Source: Burkholderiales bacterium (GTDB lineage: Bacteria > Pseudomonadota > Gammaproteobacteria > Burkholderiales > Burkholderiaceae_F). From it: a stretch of DNA of 12,081 nucleotides. Positions 12,049-12,081 of the stretch are shown piece by piece (within the stretch, counting starts at the first letter, position 1; each line of letters begins with the position of its first letter). A model generated the notes under the pieces. It did no database searches. It saw nothing but the letters and a program-made list of their open reading frames with translations, and was not told where the DNA came from. Position numbers and translations under genes: made by a program. The stretch is taken from the NCBI GenBank assembly GCA_021298875.1, contig JAJTHJ010000089.1, positions 1-12,081 of the forward strand. The letters are read 5' to 3'.

Positions 12049-12081
12049 TCGCGCTGATCCAGCGAGTTGCCGAGGCGCGCG
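12045..12081 (+). CDS. dtd: D-aminoacyl-tRNA deacylase, N-terminal fragment (runs off window)
   Basis: From a GTG at 12045 the frame reads MIALIQRVAEAR, which is the conserved N-terminus of Dtd (MIALIQRV). Dtd hydrolyses D-amino acids, including D-Tyr, from mischarged tRNA. Only 12 residues are visible. The GTG overlaps the tyrS TGA (GTGA), which indicates translational coupling. The pairing is biologically sensible because Dtd proofreads the product class made by the gene before it. The tyrS-dtd order is common in Betaproteobacteria. Confidence 0.85.
   Translation, partial: MIALIQRVAEAR

Noticed and set aside
1..12081. Mobile element, CRISPR array, toxin-antitoxin or defence system
   Set aside because: No transposase, integrase, spaced direct repeats or defence-type domains are visible. 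Gene content is core housekeeping plus porins.

Overview
This is a GC-rich (roughly 65-70 %) bacterial chromosomal window. Gene content and order point to a betaproteobacterium, most likely of the Rhodocyclales/Burkholderiales type. The evidence is two beta-type trimeric porins with MKK/MRK-SLLA signal peptides and a terminal Phe, Coq7 of the ubiquinone pathway, rplM-rpsI followed by a DUF6776-like protein, bactofilin, erpA, anmK and tyrS-dtd. Taxonomy is inferred from families and order, not from a search. Almost everything is core housekeeping. I see no transposase, integrase, CRISPR array, tRNA or rRNA.

Layout. Bases 3-356 (+) are the charged C-terminal end of an unrecognised protein. It converges on a YjdF/DUF2238 inner-membrane protein (484-1125, -). 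Divergent from that is glpK (1228 to about 2736, +). As given, glpK is broken by an extra G at 1490-1493 and by a perfect 8-bp tandem duplication at 2313-2328. Undoing both restores about 498 residues of canonical glycerol kinase. The gene also lacks a stop codon before the shared terminator at 2735-2763. Two outer-membrane porins follow on the minus strand (2785-3978 and 4245-5735). Each ends at a C(UUCG)G hairpin terminator, and the second carries a large loop insertion with two cysteines.

The second half starts with coq7 (5877-6512, +). It converges on an OsmC-family thiol protein (6509-6931, -), and the two genes share one CTAG as both stop codons. Divergent from osmC is the ribosomal pair rplM-rpsI (7029-7862, +). 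Next come a membrane-anchored coiled-coil DUF6776-like protein and a bactofilin (8018-9196, +, 9-nt gap), then erpA with its own TATAAT box (9248-9598, +). anmK (9650-10753, -) converges on erpA across a hairpin terminator. tyrS (10813-12048, +) is divergent from anmK and overlaps the GTG start of dtd, which runs off the window.

Functional themes: outer-membrane permeability (two porins); ubiquinone and Fe-S respiratory maturation (coq7, erpA); translation and its quality control (rplM, rpsI, tyrS, dtd); cell-wall and cytoskeleton functions (bactofilin, DUF6776-like, anmK). The strongest non-routine observations are the disrupted glpK and the loop-expanded second porin. I found no convincing new multi-gene system.
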